From Sordaria brevicollis (lineage: Eukaryota > Ascomycota > Sordariomycetes > Sordariales > Sordariaceae), in assembly GCA_033439795.1 (NCBI GenBank), contig JAUTDP010000016.1:186001-250000 (forward strand): a DNA stretch of 64,000 bases. The letters run 5' to 3'. Under the pieces are notes generated by a model, which was not told where the DNA came from, searched no databases, and saw nothing but the letters and a program-made list of their open reading frames with translations. Below, piece after piece: positions 35,799-48,094 of the stretch (its first letter is position 1; every line of letters begins with the position of its first letter). Both the position numbers and the translations under genes were made by a program.

Positions 35799-35803
35799 CT
35801 AAT

Positions 35804-36500
35804 CTATACGTAAATTGATTTAGAGTATTTCGTAGCCAAAAGGAACCTAATTAGGGATAAAGGAATAATTACTTAATTTATCCTTAATAAAAAGTACTAT
35901 ATAAGGGGATTTATTATTATTTAGTAAAGAAAGACTAAATATTAATTAGCTACTAAGCTTTTGGGCATTAAATTCTATAATTGAAGGTCCGTTAGCAAAT
36001 CGGCTAATCGGGATTAGTATATCTTTATCGATATTGGTAATATTATAATAAATCGGTATAATAATAAAGAATATATATATTAGATAATTTTTACCTAAGA
36101 TAATCATCTATTCCGTTAGTATTTTTTTTCTCTTAGTATAATATTTTAAATGCTTTTAAATATAATAATCGATAAAGATTATACGTATAATATCGAATTT
36201 TATACATAAACGTTACTAAAACTTAATTTATTTAGACCGCGCTTATTATCATTAATGTTATTCTATATAGTCTATATCTAAATATTAATTCGTTGGCGTT
36301 ATTAAGTAGAAGCGGGGTATTTTACTATATATAGTTTAATACGTTAGGATGTAGTTTAATTAGCCTATATAACCGACGGTAGTATAGTAGCGGTAGTTTA
36401 TATATTATCCCCGCGAAAATATATAGCGCTTAGTTACATTATTATATTTAAATTATTAATATAAGAGGAAATTTATATTCGAAAATATTAAGGAAATATT
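35804..36500. other. RIP-type sequence right of LTR1
   Basis: A+T-rich with RIP signature. Probably the downstream part of the transposon-type gene whose coding remnant ends about 36.5 kb on the minus strand. No other feature seen. Confidence 0.4.
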
Positions 36501-37879
36501 ATATATACCGCATATTAAATGTTACCTTATTTTACTATTTTAATATATAATTACTAATAAGAATTATATTTAGCTTATTATATTTATTACTATATACTTT
36601 TAGTAGAATTTTCTTAAAAGTATTTAATATATATCCCTCCTTTATTAATAATTATAATATCTTTTTATAATAATCGGGGTCTATATAAAATAATATAATT
36701 AGCCGGAAGTAACGTTCACCTAACTAAATTTTCAATTAATTAATAATAGCGGCGTTATATTCGTCGATAAAATTATTATTATCTTTATTATTATTATTTA
36801 CGATAATACCGCGTAAAATAAATAATACGAATAGTATAGGTATTTTCTTTCTTAATTCGTTTATAAACGTGGTTAATTTTAGCTCGTTATACTTTAGTCC
36901 GTCGATAAGGAATATACGAACGGTTTACATTATATTATCGTATTAGAGTAAATCCTTCTTTAGGTTTTTATAATTCGTTTTTATTATTATATTTTTCCAT
37001 AGTCTATTATATAGAGGTAAGTAAAATAATAATACCGGAAAAGAACTAAAGAAATAAAATTTATTTATATTATAATTCTATATACAAAATTATAACCAAA
37101 GCGGTAATTATATATCTCCGTACAACTTAACTATAATAAAGATTAATATAAATATTCGATATAGCCGCCCATCTTCGATATTTATTAACTTTTTAGGTAA
37201 TAATTAATTAATTAATATTAATATTATCGTTAATTAATATACTTAAAAGCTCCGCTATTATTATTAACCGTTTTAATTTATTATTATTATTACTAATAGC
37301 TACCAATACTTTACTTATCGTAATAAATGCGCGGCGGACCCTAACGTTTACTTAGGCTATAATTCCCTTCGTTTTTATTACTTTAGCGGCTATTTAATAG
37401 AGTTTTTAAAATATTAAACGACCGAATCGTATATAATCGCAAATGAAATTAAGGGTGCGCCTACCCTCGTTATTAAATATTATTAAATTAACGTCGATAA
37501 TAGCGCTTATACAATATGCTATAATCTATTAACTAGGGACCGGTTTACTAGGTTCGTTAAATTCGCTATAGTTTATCTAATCTTTAAAAATTTCTTATAA
37601 AGCCTTTGTAAAAGCAGGTTTGAAATAGTAATTTCGAAGCTATATTATTAATAATACTAAAAAATATACCGATTATCGGGCATATTCGGATAGCGAATAT
37701 TATAATAAATAATATAACGACTAAATTAATCCCTAATTAAGCGGGTATAATATACGTCGAAGTATTTAATAATATTCAACTCCCGCGGTATCGTTTAAAG
37801 CTTAATCGATAATAATTTAATAAAGTATTTTCGTAATATTACCAAATTCCGAATATACTATATTAGCAAATTTCCCTCC
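36500..37879 (-). pseudogene. Transposon-type protein remnant, C-terminal part (continues from 45142-45660)
   Basis: Minus-strand continuation of the coding remnant on the far side of element A. Reading across the CCTCC duplication gives one uninterrupted frame: ...APALDLIGG from the right piece, then KFANIVYSEFGNITK from this piece, without a base gained or lost beyond the duplicated five. Further segments include NDTAGVEYY and YYFKPAFTKAL, then, after a likely frameshift, YKNLKKDLLQYDNIM-like sequence near 36.9 kb. I recall similar sequences in abundant, poorly named fungal transposon proteins (N-terminal LGPHGSN-like motif, then a GCR-x-C-like zinc region, then an HSE-like region). I cannot place it in a superfamily with confidence; a TIR-type DNA transposon is my best guess. 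Confidence 0.6.
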
Positions 37880-38142
37880 TATTACGGCGCTAGCGGACAG
37901 GGTCCCTATCTAGCGGACCGGTTACCCGGTTATCGCTTGGGCGGTCACCTAATAAAGGTCGACCGCACTAGCGCACGTGATTACGTACTGCCTTCGTAGG
38001 TCGCCCGCGCCTAAGTATAAAATCTTGGCGCGGGGCGCGCCCTTTATTCGTTTTTCTTCTTTTCTTCTTTATTTTATAATTCTATAATAGACCTAAATTT
38101 AACGTATTAAATTTATTTCTCGTAATTACGTCGTTCGTAATA
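37880..38142 (+). repeat. Element A 5' LTR
   Basis: 263 bp. The first 180 bp keep many C and G residues; the inner end is heavily mutated. A TATAAAA box lies at about 38016 (AAGTATAAAATC), a likely promoter position. Confidence 0.93.
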
Positions 38143-38242
38143 ATTATAAAATTATTTTTAATATATTAAGGAAGTATTTAAATATTCTAAACCTATTTAC
38201 CGATTAAAATAATTATAATATATACCTTTATAATTAATTATA

Positions 38243-41200
38243 ATAGCGTATATCCCCGACGAAAAGGCTACCGCGGTTAAAACTGCTAAATTATTTATTA
38301 TTAAGAGCGTTTAAATAAATAAAATTTAAAAGAAGAATATATTTAATAAATTTACGGTCGAATAAATTAAATTCGATATTACGGACGTATTTATTATTTT
38401 TAATATAATTATTTAGTAAAATAATACTTTTAGGCGTTATTTATTTAATAATATTATAATCGGTACCCTTAAAGAGAAATAGAATACCTAATTATATAAT
38501 ATTAATAAATTTAATTTAAAGGATTATAATATTTTAGAGGATATAAATAAAGTTATTACGTTTTTTAATTAGGAAATTATTAATAAATTCGTTAACGTCC
38601 GTTATATATTTAATACGGAGGATTTATTCGGTTTTTTATATACGAAAATTAACGCGATTGCGAAATATTAAGCCTAATATAATAAAGGATATTTAACTTT
38701 TACTTTTAAAATTTTAATAGTTACGGGTTAAAATTATTAGGAATAAAATAATAGTAATATCTTATTAATAAATTTCAATATTTTTAAATTTATTATCGAA
38801 GATTTTAAGGGTATACGTACTATTTTTAAAGAAATTAAATTGCGAATTATTTTAACGGAAATTATCCTTTCTTAATAATAAAAATATTAAATTATTATTA
38901 TTAATTTAAATATTAATTTAGAATAAATATACGAATACGCCGCTAATTTATTAAAATATTAAAAGGGTGCTAAAATAGATAATAAACACTTCTGCGAAGA
39001 TTTACGTAAGGAATAAAATAAGAATATATTTTTAACGTATTAATTATTAAAAGCCTATAAAAGTAAGGATTTTAATTTCGAACCGGATAATTACGAAGTT
39101 TTATATTATAAAAACGCTATATTACGCGAAAAGAACCGCGAATTCTAAATTTAATTTACTAAATTACGTTAAATTATTAATTATTCCGACGAAGGCGCCT
39201 AAAATAATACCCCGTTTAATAATAATTAGGACGATAATTTATTTAATAACGAAAGAATTTAGAATAATACCCCGTCGGATAACGGTTATATTAATAAATA
39301 GGGTATTCCGTACGAATAAAAAAATAATTCTTCGATTAAGGATTATCCTTCCTACCCCCGCTTCTTTATTAAATAGAACGAAATTCGTTATAAATTAATC
39401 GAAAAAGAGAAAGAGTTCGCTAAAATTAAAAATAATTTAATAATTATAAAGGTTTAAATTGAAGAGTTAAGAAGAGTAATAATTACCCGGGATAATAATA
39501 TAATTAATTTATACGTTATAATTATTACTTTAATTAAAGAGAATATCGACCTCCGTAAGGAAAATATTAGCCTTTATAAGAAAAAGGTCGCTTTTTTAAT
39601 TCCCGAAAACTTCGAGCGCTACGACCGCGCTAATTATAATAACGATAGCGATAATAAAAGCTATTGTAAAGAGACGTTTACTACCGATTTCTTTATTATT
39701 AGCCGTAAACGCTTATTAATTAAAGAGAAGGACCCACTTTATTTTTATAACGAAAAGGATAAAGATATTATTATTTTTAACGTTTAATATTATTATATTT
39801 TTAATAAATTTAAATTAAACGCCGATTACTTTTTTAATAACGAGGTTAAAAAAATATATATTAAGAATTATATTATTAGTAAAGTTATTTAAAATTTTAA
39901 ACCCTATTTTACCGACGGTTTTTATAATATTAAGATTTTTAATAAATTATTTACTTATTTACGCGTTAAATATTATAATTATAATCGAAAGGAAAAGGTT
40001 ATTTACGAATTTAACGATTTAAAATTCGAAATAAATAAAAATTTCTAAAAATTTTGCAATAAATTCGTATATTTAGCCGGAGAATATAATTGTCCTCCTA
40101 ATTTATAAAAATAAGAGTTTAATTAGAAACTTCCGGGTATTATTTAAAACGTTCTCTTTTAAGGATATAGATAAAAAGACGTTATTTTTAATTAATATAT
40201 TTTAATAGTTAAAAAGGCGGTTGAAATTAATTAACGTATTTTTTATAATAATAAAATTAAGAAGGATAATAAAAATAAAAATAAAAATATTTCCTTTTTT
40301 TTTATAAATTCGTTTAATAAGGCTAAAGGTTTTACCGATTTTAATAAAAATTCTAATAATATTATTAATAATAGTATTAATATTAATAATAATAACCGAA
40401 GTAGTTCCCGTTGCGCTTTTAATATAATTCGTAAAAAAGTTTATAAATTATTCGAAGAGAATAAGTATTTTATATATAAAGAAATTAAATATTATTTTTG
40501 CAATTACTTTAATTATTATAGTAATAACCCTAACCGTATTAATAAATTCGTCGATTATTATAATTGTAAAGATAAGGAAAATAATAAACCAATTAATGAT
40601 AAAACGGAAAATTAATTACCCTAGGAATATTAGATTCCCTTCTAAGGATTAAATTAATAAATATTTATTTTAGAAAAAATTTAAAAAAAATATTATTAAA
40701 AAGTATAAAGGTAAATAAAAGATTTTTAAAAGATTATTTGGGTAGATTTATATTAATTACGTCTTATATTATAATAAGTAATAATAAAAAAACTTTATTT
40801 ACGAATAATACGCTTATTAATTCGGGAGTAAATAGTAATATTTTTATAAGTAAAGATTTCGTTAATAATATAATAAAATAGGGAATAGAAAGGTTATACA
40901 GTTTCTAACCTTATATAATAAGGGGGTATATTGGATAATATAATAAAATAATCGATTAATATTTATAGGGTATTATTAAAATATAAGGATAAAAATTCGA
41001 AAAAGAAATAATAATCGTTATTAATTCGGGATATAATATTATTTTAAATAAATATTAATTAGGAAAGTATAAAATTTTAATCGACGTTATAAATACGAAA
41101 TTTATTTTTAATAAAATAATTACTATTCTTTTAGCCTTTAATAAGCGGATTATTAAATTCGAAAACCTTATTAAAATTGTAATATTATTTCCTTTAATAA

Positions 41201-44200
41201 AATATAATCGACCGATCGAATTCTTCGAAGAATTAAAGGAACGATTAACCCGATATAGGGAAAACGAAGATTTAATAAAAATAGAACGCTAATTATTAGA
41301 TTAACGCGCCCTAAAATAGGAAGAAGAGGATGCGATATTTACGCGACGAAAATATATCGAAATATTTAAAGCCGAACGAAAAAATAATTTCTATTAAAGC
41401 GAAGATATACGAGGTCGATACCGGTTAAAGAAAAATAGCGTAAATTAATATAAATATTATAATAATTTTATAATAATTAATATTAACGCTTTTTTTATAT
41501 TCGTTAAATGAAAATATATAGGAGTAATTAATTTTTATAAATTTAATCGATTTATTAACGATTGTAAAAAATAGGCCTTTATTAAGGATAAAGTAGAATT
41601 ACGCGAACGAATTAAAAAAGAAATCTTTAAATACGCTTATAAATACCTAAACGTATTTAATAAAAAAGAATTTAATACCCTACCGAATTATTACGCTAGC
41701 GATTATAAAATCGATTTAATAGATAGAGTGAAACCCGAAGATTTTAGATATAGCTTATTATATAAAATATTAATCGATAAATTAAAAATTTATTAGAATT
41801 ATATAAATAAAGCTTTAATTAAAGGATTTATTAAAAATAATTTTATATTTTAAGCGGCGCTTATCTTCTTTATATTAAAGGTTAATAGCGGATTAAAGTT
41901 TTATATAAATTATTGGAAGTTTAACGCTATTATAAAGAAAAATAAGTACCCTCTCCCCTTAATTAACGAAATTATTATTAAAATTAATTAAATAAAGATT
42001 TTCTCGAAGATTGATATTAAATAAGCTTTTTACTATAATTATATATATTCCGACGATGAAGAATTTATAATATTCCGAATAAAATATAGCGCTTATAAAT
42101 ATAAAGTCCTACCCTTCGGATTAATTAACGGACTATTAATATTCTAATAGTATATTAACGAAATATTAATAAATTATTTCGACGATTTCTATAATATATA
42201 TATCGACGATATTTTTATTTTTTCGAATAATTTAGAAGAATATAAAATTTATATTAAAAAAGTATTAATTAGGTTGGAAGTAGCGGATTTATAAACGGAT
42301 TTGGATAAATACGAATTCTATATTAAGAAAATTAAATTCTTAGGCTTTATTATTAAAACGGACGGGGTATCTATTAATTTTTAAAAAATCGCCATTATGA
42401 AGGACTAATAAACCCCGACGAATATATAGGGAATATAATCCTTTTTAAATTTCTATAATTTTTACCGACGATTTGTTAAAAATTATAACCGAATTACTAA
42501 ATTGCTAATAGTATTAATAAAAAAAGGAGAAGTATTCGGTTAAAATAGGGATTATTAAATTACTTTCGAAGAATTTAAAAGGAGATTATTATCGGTACTT
42601 ATTTTAATTTATTTTAAATATAATTAATTAATATAAGTAAAAATGGATATTTTTAATAGGGTAGTAGCGGGGGTATTATTTTAGTTAATTAATAACGAAT
42701 AGTACCTTATTGCTTTCTATTCTAAAATTATATATAAAATAGAATATAATTATTTTATTTATAATAAAGAATTAATAATAATCGTTAAAACTTTATAATA
42801 TTAAAGGGCCGAATTTATTAATTTATAGGAACTTTTTTTAATTTTTACGGATAATAAAGCGTTTAAATAATTTAATACTAAGCGATTATTAAATTTACGA
42901 TAAGTAAGTTAGGTAAAATTCCTATTTTAATATTATTTTATTATTTTATACCGGCCGGGGAAGGAAAATAGGGTAGCCGATACTTTATTAAGGAAAGCGG
43001 AAGATTTAAAGAATTAAAAAGTTAAATAAAAAGTTTATTATATTCTTTAAATCTTTAAGAATTTAGAAAATAGCCGTATAATATAATTTAATGATATAAT
43101 TAATAATATTAACGCTATTTATACGTTAATTTCGTTTTTAAGAACCTTTATAGAAATTAATCCGGAAATTGTAGAGAATAATCGAGAAGATTGTTTAAAG
43201 GGATATTTTTTAATAGACCGTTTTATATTTAAAAATAAAATTTACCTAAATTTAGAGATTTATCGAAATATAATTAAAAGGGGGGAAAATAGGTATTAAT
43301 TTATTATTAATAGGATTCTTACCTATTTCGATAAATTTATTATACTACCCGGTATTTTAAGAGTTTAAATTATTTATAAATTATATATAAAAATTATTAC
43401 CGCTTATCCGGGCCGAAATAAAATAAAATGTTTAATATTTATATAATATTAATAATTAGGAATAACCGGTAACGTTAATTACTTTATTATTAATTATATA
43501 ATATATTATATTTCGAAAATTCCCCGGGATAAAACCCCCGGTAAATTGGAGTTTATTCCGACGGTTTAACGTATTTAATAGAATTTAATCGTAAATTTCA
43601 AAATTATATTTAAAAATAAACGAAAATTCGATAATGTATTTATAATAATAGACCGATTAAATAAAATATTATAAATTATCCTTTATTTTATAATAATAAT
43701 AGTCCGAAATGTAATTTATATATATTATAAAAGTTTTTATTATATTTATAAATTATTAAACGAAGTTATTTCGGATAAAGGCCCTTAATTTATATTAGAT
43801 TTTATAAACGAATTAATTAAAATTCTAAATATTAAATAGAAATTAGCCTCCTTAGGATATAATTAAATTGTAAAGTAGGTTAAAATTATAAACGAATATT
43901 TCGATTAGCGTTTTCGTCCCTTCGTTAATTATTTTTAAAATAATTAATTAAAAGCGATTTTAATAATAAATATAATATAAATAGGAATGCCGTATAATAG
44001 TTTAAATAGAATATAATTATATAAAATATTAAAAAGATTTTTAATGCCCGGAATTTTAAATTAAGAGGTTCGAATTAATTTTAATAGCGTATAATTAATA
44101 ATTAAAGAAAAATTTAGCCGAAAGGATGCGTAAGGTTTAATAAATCGAATTTAAAGATACGTAAATAAAATAAAAGAATTTATTATTAAAGCTTAAAAGC

Positions 44201-44870
44201 GGATAATTAAATAATTAAATAAATATTAACGTATTTTAAATTTCGGATTTAATAATAGGGTATTTATTATTAAATAGAGCGAATTTATAAACCGGTTAAA
44301 TTATAAATTCGATTTTCTTCTAACGAATTAATATTTTAAAATTAAGGAAAAGTATAATTATTCATTTCGGTTAAAGGTATTAAAGGGTTAGAAAGGAATG
44401 GATATTTTCTATATTAATAAATTTCGGAAATACCTTAATAATTTATTATCCGGTTAAAAATTAGAAAAGCCGGTAAAGGAATATATAAAAAACGATATCG
44501 AATAAGAGGTAGAAGAAATTTTAACTTTTCGAATATATTTTAATAAATTTTAATACCGAATAAATTAGAAAGGATATAACCCGGACCCGAAATTTTATAA
44601 CGCTAAGAATTTTAAAAATTTATTTAAATTATTATAAATTTATTATAAAATATACCTAAAGTACCCGGGCCCGCTACTATATTTAGAAGAATAATTATAA
44701 AAGGTAAAAGTAGAGGAATTTAATAAAAATTACCCGGATAATAATATTCCTTCGAAGAAGGGTACGAAGAGGCTAAAGAAGATAATAAGCGCTAAGAAAT
44801 AAAGGACCTACTTTATATATAATAATAATTCTAATATTTCGAAGATTCGGGGCGAATTTTTTTCGGAAGG
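38243..44870 (+). pseudogene. Element A gag and pol remnants
   Basis: The gag start ATG has become ATA at 38243 (compare ATG at 48095 in element B), followed by AYIPDEKATAVKT. Gag ends near 40.6 kb after a CCHC knuckle (about 40.465-40.51 kb) with most Cys/His turned to Tyr. Its middle has short QNNTPS-type repeats near 39.2-39.3 kb. Pol follows: protease region near 40.8 kb with the DSG box altered; RT with intact YIDD at 42199-42210 (YIDDIFIFS); RNase H; integrase with VISDKGP-type second aspartate near 43.77 kb; and a C-terminal chromodomain at about 44.49-44.69 kb (YRIN*KGYNPDPKFY). Stops occur throughout. The chromodomain identifies the chromovirus group of Ty3/gypsy elements. Confidence 0.9.
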
Positions 44871-44878
44871 GGGGGTAG

Positions 44879-45141
44879 TATTATAACGTTAGCGGATAAA
44901 GTCCCTATTTAACGGACTAATTACCCGGTTATCGCTCGGGCAATTACTTAATAAAGGTCGATTATATTAGCGTACGTAATTGCGTACCGCTTTCGTAGGT
45001 CGCCCGCGCCTAGGTATAAAATTTTGGCGCGGGGCGCGCCCTTTGTTTGTTTTTCTTCTTTTCTTCTTTATTTTGTAATTCTACAATAGACCTGGATTTA
45101 ACGTATTAAGCTTATCTCTCGTAACCACGTCGCTCGTAACA
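44879..45141 (+). repeat. Element A 3' LTR
   Basis: 263 bp. RIP fades along this copy: the first half is mutated, while the last 90 bp (TTCTACAATAGACCTGG onward) keep CA and TG and run into the low-RIP island. TSD CCTCC follows. Confidence 0.93.
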
Positions 45142-45660
45142 CCTCCGATAAGATCCAGCGCTGGAGCAATAGAAAGAACTGGGGAAGGGTCGAGGGAAAT
45201 GCTTACCTTCCTAGCATATTTTATCTTATTTGTTAGAGCTACGATCCTGTCCAGTTAGCGGCGTTGTCGTTCGACTTCGAAATGGGCACGGCTATTGGAG
45301 TAGATGTCGAAATTTAAGTTACCGTATTTTGCTTTGGTAATTTCGCAATTCCTGCATCTTTTATTAACTATATACGATAAGATATTATTGTTCTCCTATT
45401 ATTATAGTATATTTCCGATGAAAGTAATAATTGGGGCGTAAAGATAGACCTTTAACCCTTTAACGTCGATTACAATACTATTGCCCTTATCTAATGTAGT
45501 TAATAGTTCTAACGCCTTCATAATATCCTCGAAGTTGGAATTATGTAGGCTAAGAGTAACCGGGAAAATATTGTGTTGTTGGGTAAAATCCTTCTTACTT
45601 ATCGATACGAATTGGAGATACATAGTACCTTAGGTACCTATTTCGCCTCCACGTTTTACG
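45142..45660 (-). pseudogene. Transposon-type protein remnant, N-terminal part (interrupted by element A)
   Basis: Minus-strand frame containing FPVTLSLHNSNFEDIMKALE, then NSIVIDVKGLKVYLYA and FIGNI, three consecutive stops where the family has a Gln run, then KRCRNCEITKAKYGNLNFD, NSRAHFEVERQRR, another stop and LDPSPVLSIAPALDLIGG up to the element A junction. Stops are few because RIP here is light. The rest of the gene lies at 36500-37879. The motifs (LGPHGSN-like, GCRxC-like zinc ligands) match a widespread fungal transposon protein that I cannot name with certainty. Confidence 0.65.
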
Positions 45661-46164
45661 TCGTCGATTTTCATTTCGTTCAATAGCATCTTCCCATGGA
45701 CTTACTAGACAATGAATAATAGATAGCAGTGGACATCCAAGTTCAATAACCGCCCGCTATCTTCCGAAATTTTGTTCTGGAGTCTGTTTGGACCTGTACG
45801 GCGAGTATTTGCTGATACACACACCAATAGCCAATCTACATCTTATGGTAGATACTCCAAGCTCTTTGCCTCTTCAAATCCTATTACATCACCGTTACAC
45901 AAGGAACCTTTACGTCCAGGACTTGGAAGTGGATGAGCTAGGTCGGTATGACTTGCCCTACCTTGTTCTATCCTGTCTTGCTATGTTCACTTACCACTGT
46001 AGTTACCATAGTTTGCAATTCGTGTACCAGGTGCTAGGTGCCAGGTGCTAAGAAGGGGGAAGCTACGAAAAGGTCCCGGGGGAGGGAGGGGGGAGGCGTA
46101 TTAGAATATAGATTATTCGCTCTGGATATATCTCAGCTCTGCTCTACTCGCCCCGGCCGTAATG

Positions 46165-46255
<91 letters not shown>

Positions 46256-46730
46256 CATGGCATGGCCACTAAACTGAACAGTGGACTAGACACACAAGAA
46301 GGATCAAAGCTTCTCGTGTGTCCTAAGTTTTTGTCGTGGACTTGTGGTGCAAACCACGCACGAACGAATGAACGGGGCACCGGCATATTTACTCCGCGTT
46401 CTCCGCCAGCGGTTCTATCCCGCAGTTTCGTCACATTTCATGTGTAAATGAAAATGTGAAAGGAAGGAAGGAATAGGAATGAGGGTTGTACAATGTGTAC
46501 CGCTAGGCGCTGGCTCGAGGGGTTCTGTATTTGGTCATTTGTAAAAGCTGGACTTTTTCTTCGAGAATATTTAGACACACATACGGTCGATTCTACACGC
46601 ACACACGGTCCACTAATGCCAATTAATATGTAATCTTGGCCGTTTTGTATAGTAAAATCGGGTTTTCTTATATTATATAACATCCTTAGCAAATTTAACA
46701 AGTGCGCTAAATCCGCCAGAGTCGTAATAA
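45661..46730. other. Low-RIP island inside the A+T-rich block
   Basis: Base composition returns to normal, with abundant CA/TG, from about 45.05 to 46.73 kb. Beyond the transposon-protein fragment no coding region is recognised; frames of 74-87 residues are not protein-like. It contains GTGCTAGGTGCCAGGTGCTA duplications near 46.03 kb, a long poly(T) and a GCTT array. Confidence 0.55.
46167..46252. repeat. Poly(T) tract of 58 nt followed by GCTT x7
   Basis: T58 at 46167-46224, then seven perfect GCTT units at 46225-46252. On the minus strand this reads AAGC repeats then a poly(A) run, which resembles the 3' tail of a retroposed sequence. I could not find flanking target duplications or a retroposon body. 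Confidence 0.9.
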
Positions 46731-47739
46731 TTCTTCAATATTAAATATAAATAATACTAAGATTTTAATAAATATAATTAATATTATTTACTCTATAATA
46801 TTTATAACTCCTCCTCCTATTATTCTTCTTTATTACTATTAATTATAATAGGAATATATTTACCCCCCCCCTTATTACTACTTTTATTACCCTCCCTATT
46901 ATTACCCTCCCTATTATCCCCTTCCTTATTATCCCCTTCCCTATTATCCCCTATTCCCCCTATTTCCTCGTCGTCGTTAATTATAATAGGGTTCTATAGG
47001 CTACCTTCCCTCTTCCTCTAAATAAAAACCGGGTCTTCCTCCTCCTCCTTTTCGAAATTAAAATAACCGAAATTTATTATACGGTTATATTCCTAACCTA
47101 TAGAATTATACTATTATACTTTCCATTTATATTTCTTATATTCTTAAAAATAATAAACGTTTATTATATAGTACGAATATTCTTTTCGCTTAAAAATAAA
47201 AGGCCTATAATAAGAAATATAAGTAAATTATCCCTAATAATAGATTATATATAATTTTATAAAGTTAATTTCTTTTTTAATTTTAGGCTAAAATTCTAAA
47301 TAACTATAACGACCTTTATACTATTTTACCCATTCCCTATCCTTTTCGAAAGTAACGTTATAAAATAATTTTAACTCTTTAGGTAATTCCTTATAGAAAT
47401 AATATAATAAATTAGGTAAAGTATAAATAGCGGCCACTTTTTATTATTCTACTTCCTAACCAAATTAGGCCTATTATTATTCTTTTATAAATATAATAAA
47501 TATAAATACTTCCTCCTTACGATCTACTATTCTATTTTCCTTTAGCCGTAATAACTCTTCTATATCCGATTTTATTAAATTATAACCGAAATAAATACTA
47601 TCGAAATGGGTATTATTATTATTAAGGATAATAGGGGTTACTTCTCGCTAATTAGGGAGGGAGGGTTATTATTAGGGTTAAGGTATAAAGAAGGGGGAGG
47701 AATAGCGGAAAGAGAAAGGAAATTATAAAAGTAAAGTAC
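46731..47739 (-). pseudogene. RIP-mutated coding remnant with DNREG repeats, function unknown
   Basis: On the minus strand from 47.7 to 46.8 kb a protein-like frame can be followed, with stops at Gln/Trp-type positions. It has a basic/aromatic segment (YISYYRPFIFKRKE, about 47.2 kb), an acidic KEEEEED stretch (about 47.05 kb), IIINDDEE, then pentapeptide repeats DNREG encoded by four 15-bp units at 46890-46949. No domain recognised. Element B cuts in at 47740; the gene may continue at 54997 on its other side. Confidence 0.4.
46890..46949. repeat. 15-bp tandem repeat (four units)
   Basis: Units of the form CCYTCCYTATTATYM at 46890, 46905, 46920 and 46935. On the minus strand they encode D/N-N-R/K-E-G. 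Unit differences are mostly C/T, as expected from RIP. Confidence 0.85.
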
Positions 47740-47994
47740 TGTTACGGCGCTGGCGGACAGGGTCCCTGTTTGGCGGACCGGTTGTCGCTCGGGCGGTCAC
47801 CTAATAAAGGTTGACCGCACTAGCGTACGTAACTGCGTGCCGCCTTCGTAGGTCGCCCGCGCCCAGGTATAAAACCCGGACGCGGGGCGCGCCCTTTGTT
47901 CGTTTTTCTTCTTTTCTTCTTCATTTTATAATTTTATAATAGACTTAGATTTAACGTATTAAACTTATTTTTCGTAACTACGTTACTTATAATA
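47740..47994 (+). repeat. Element B 5' LTR
   Basis: 255 bp. The outer 150 bp are the least mutated version of this LTR in the window and keep CAGG, GTGCC and similar CA/TG sites. TATA-like box AGGTATAAAACC near 47874. Confidence 0.93.
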
Positions 47995-48094
47995 ATTATA
48001 AGATTATTCTTAATATATTAGGGAAGTATTTAAATATCCTAAATTTGTTTACCGATTGAAGTAATTATAGTGTATACCCTTATAATTAATTATA

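Larger units (their letters stand above)
37880..45141 (+). mobile_element. Element A: chromodomain gypsy LTR retrotransposon
   Basis: LTRs of 263 bp (37880-38142 and 44879-45141), starting TATTACGG (TGTTACGG before RIP) and ending CGTAATA/CGTAACA. Flanked by the 5-bp target duplication CCTCC (37875-37879 and 45142-45146). The polypurine tract GGAAGGGGGGGTAG lies just before the 3' LTR (about 44865-44878). Same family and orientation as element B. Length 7262 bp. Confidence 0.95.
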
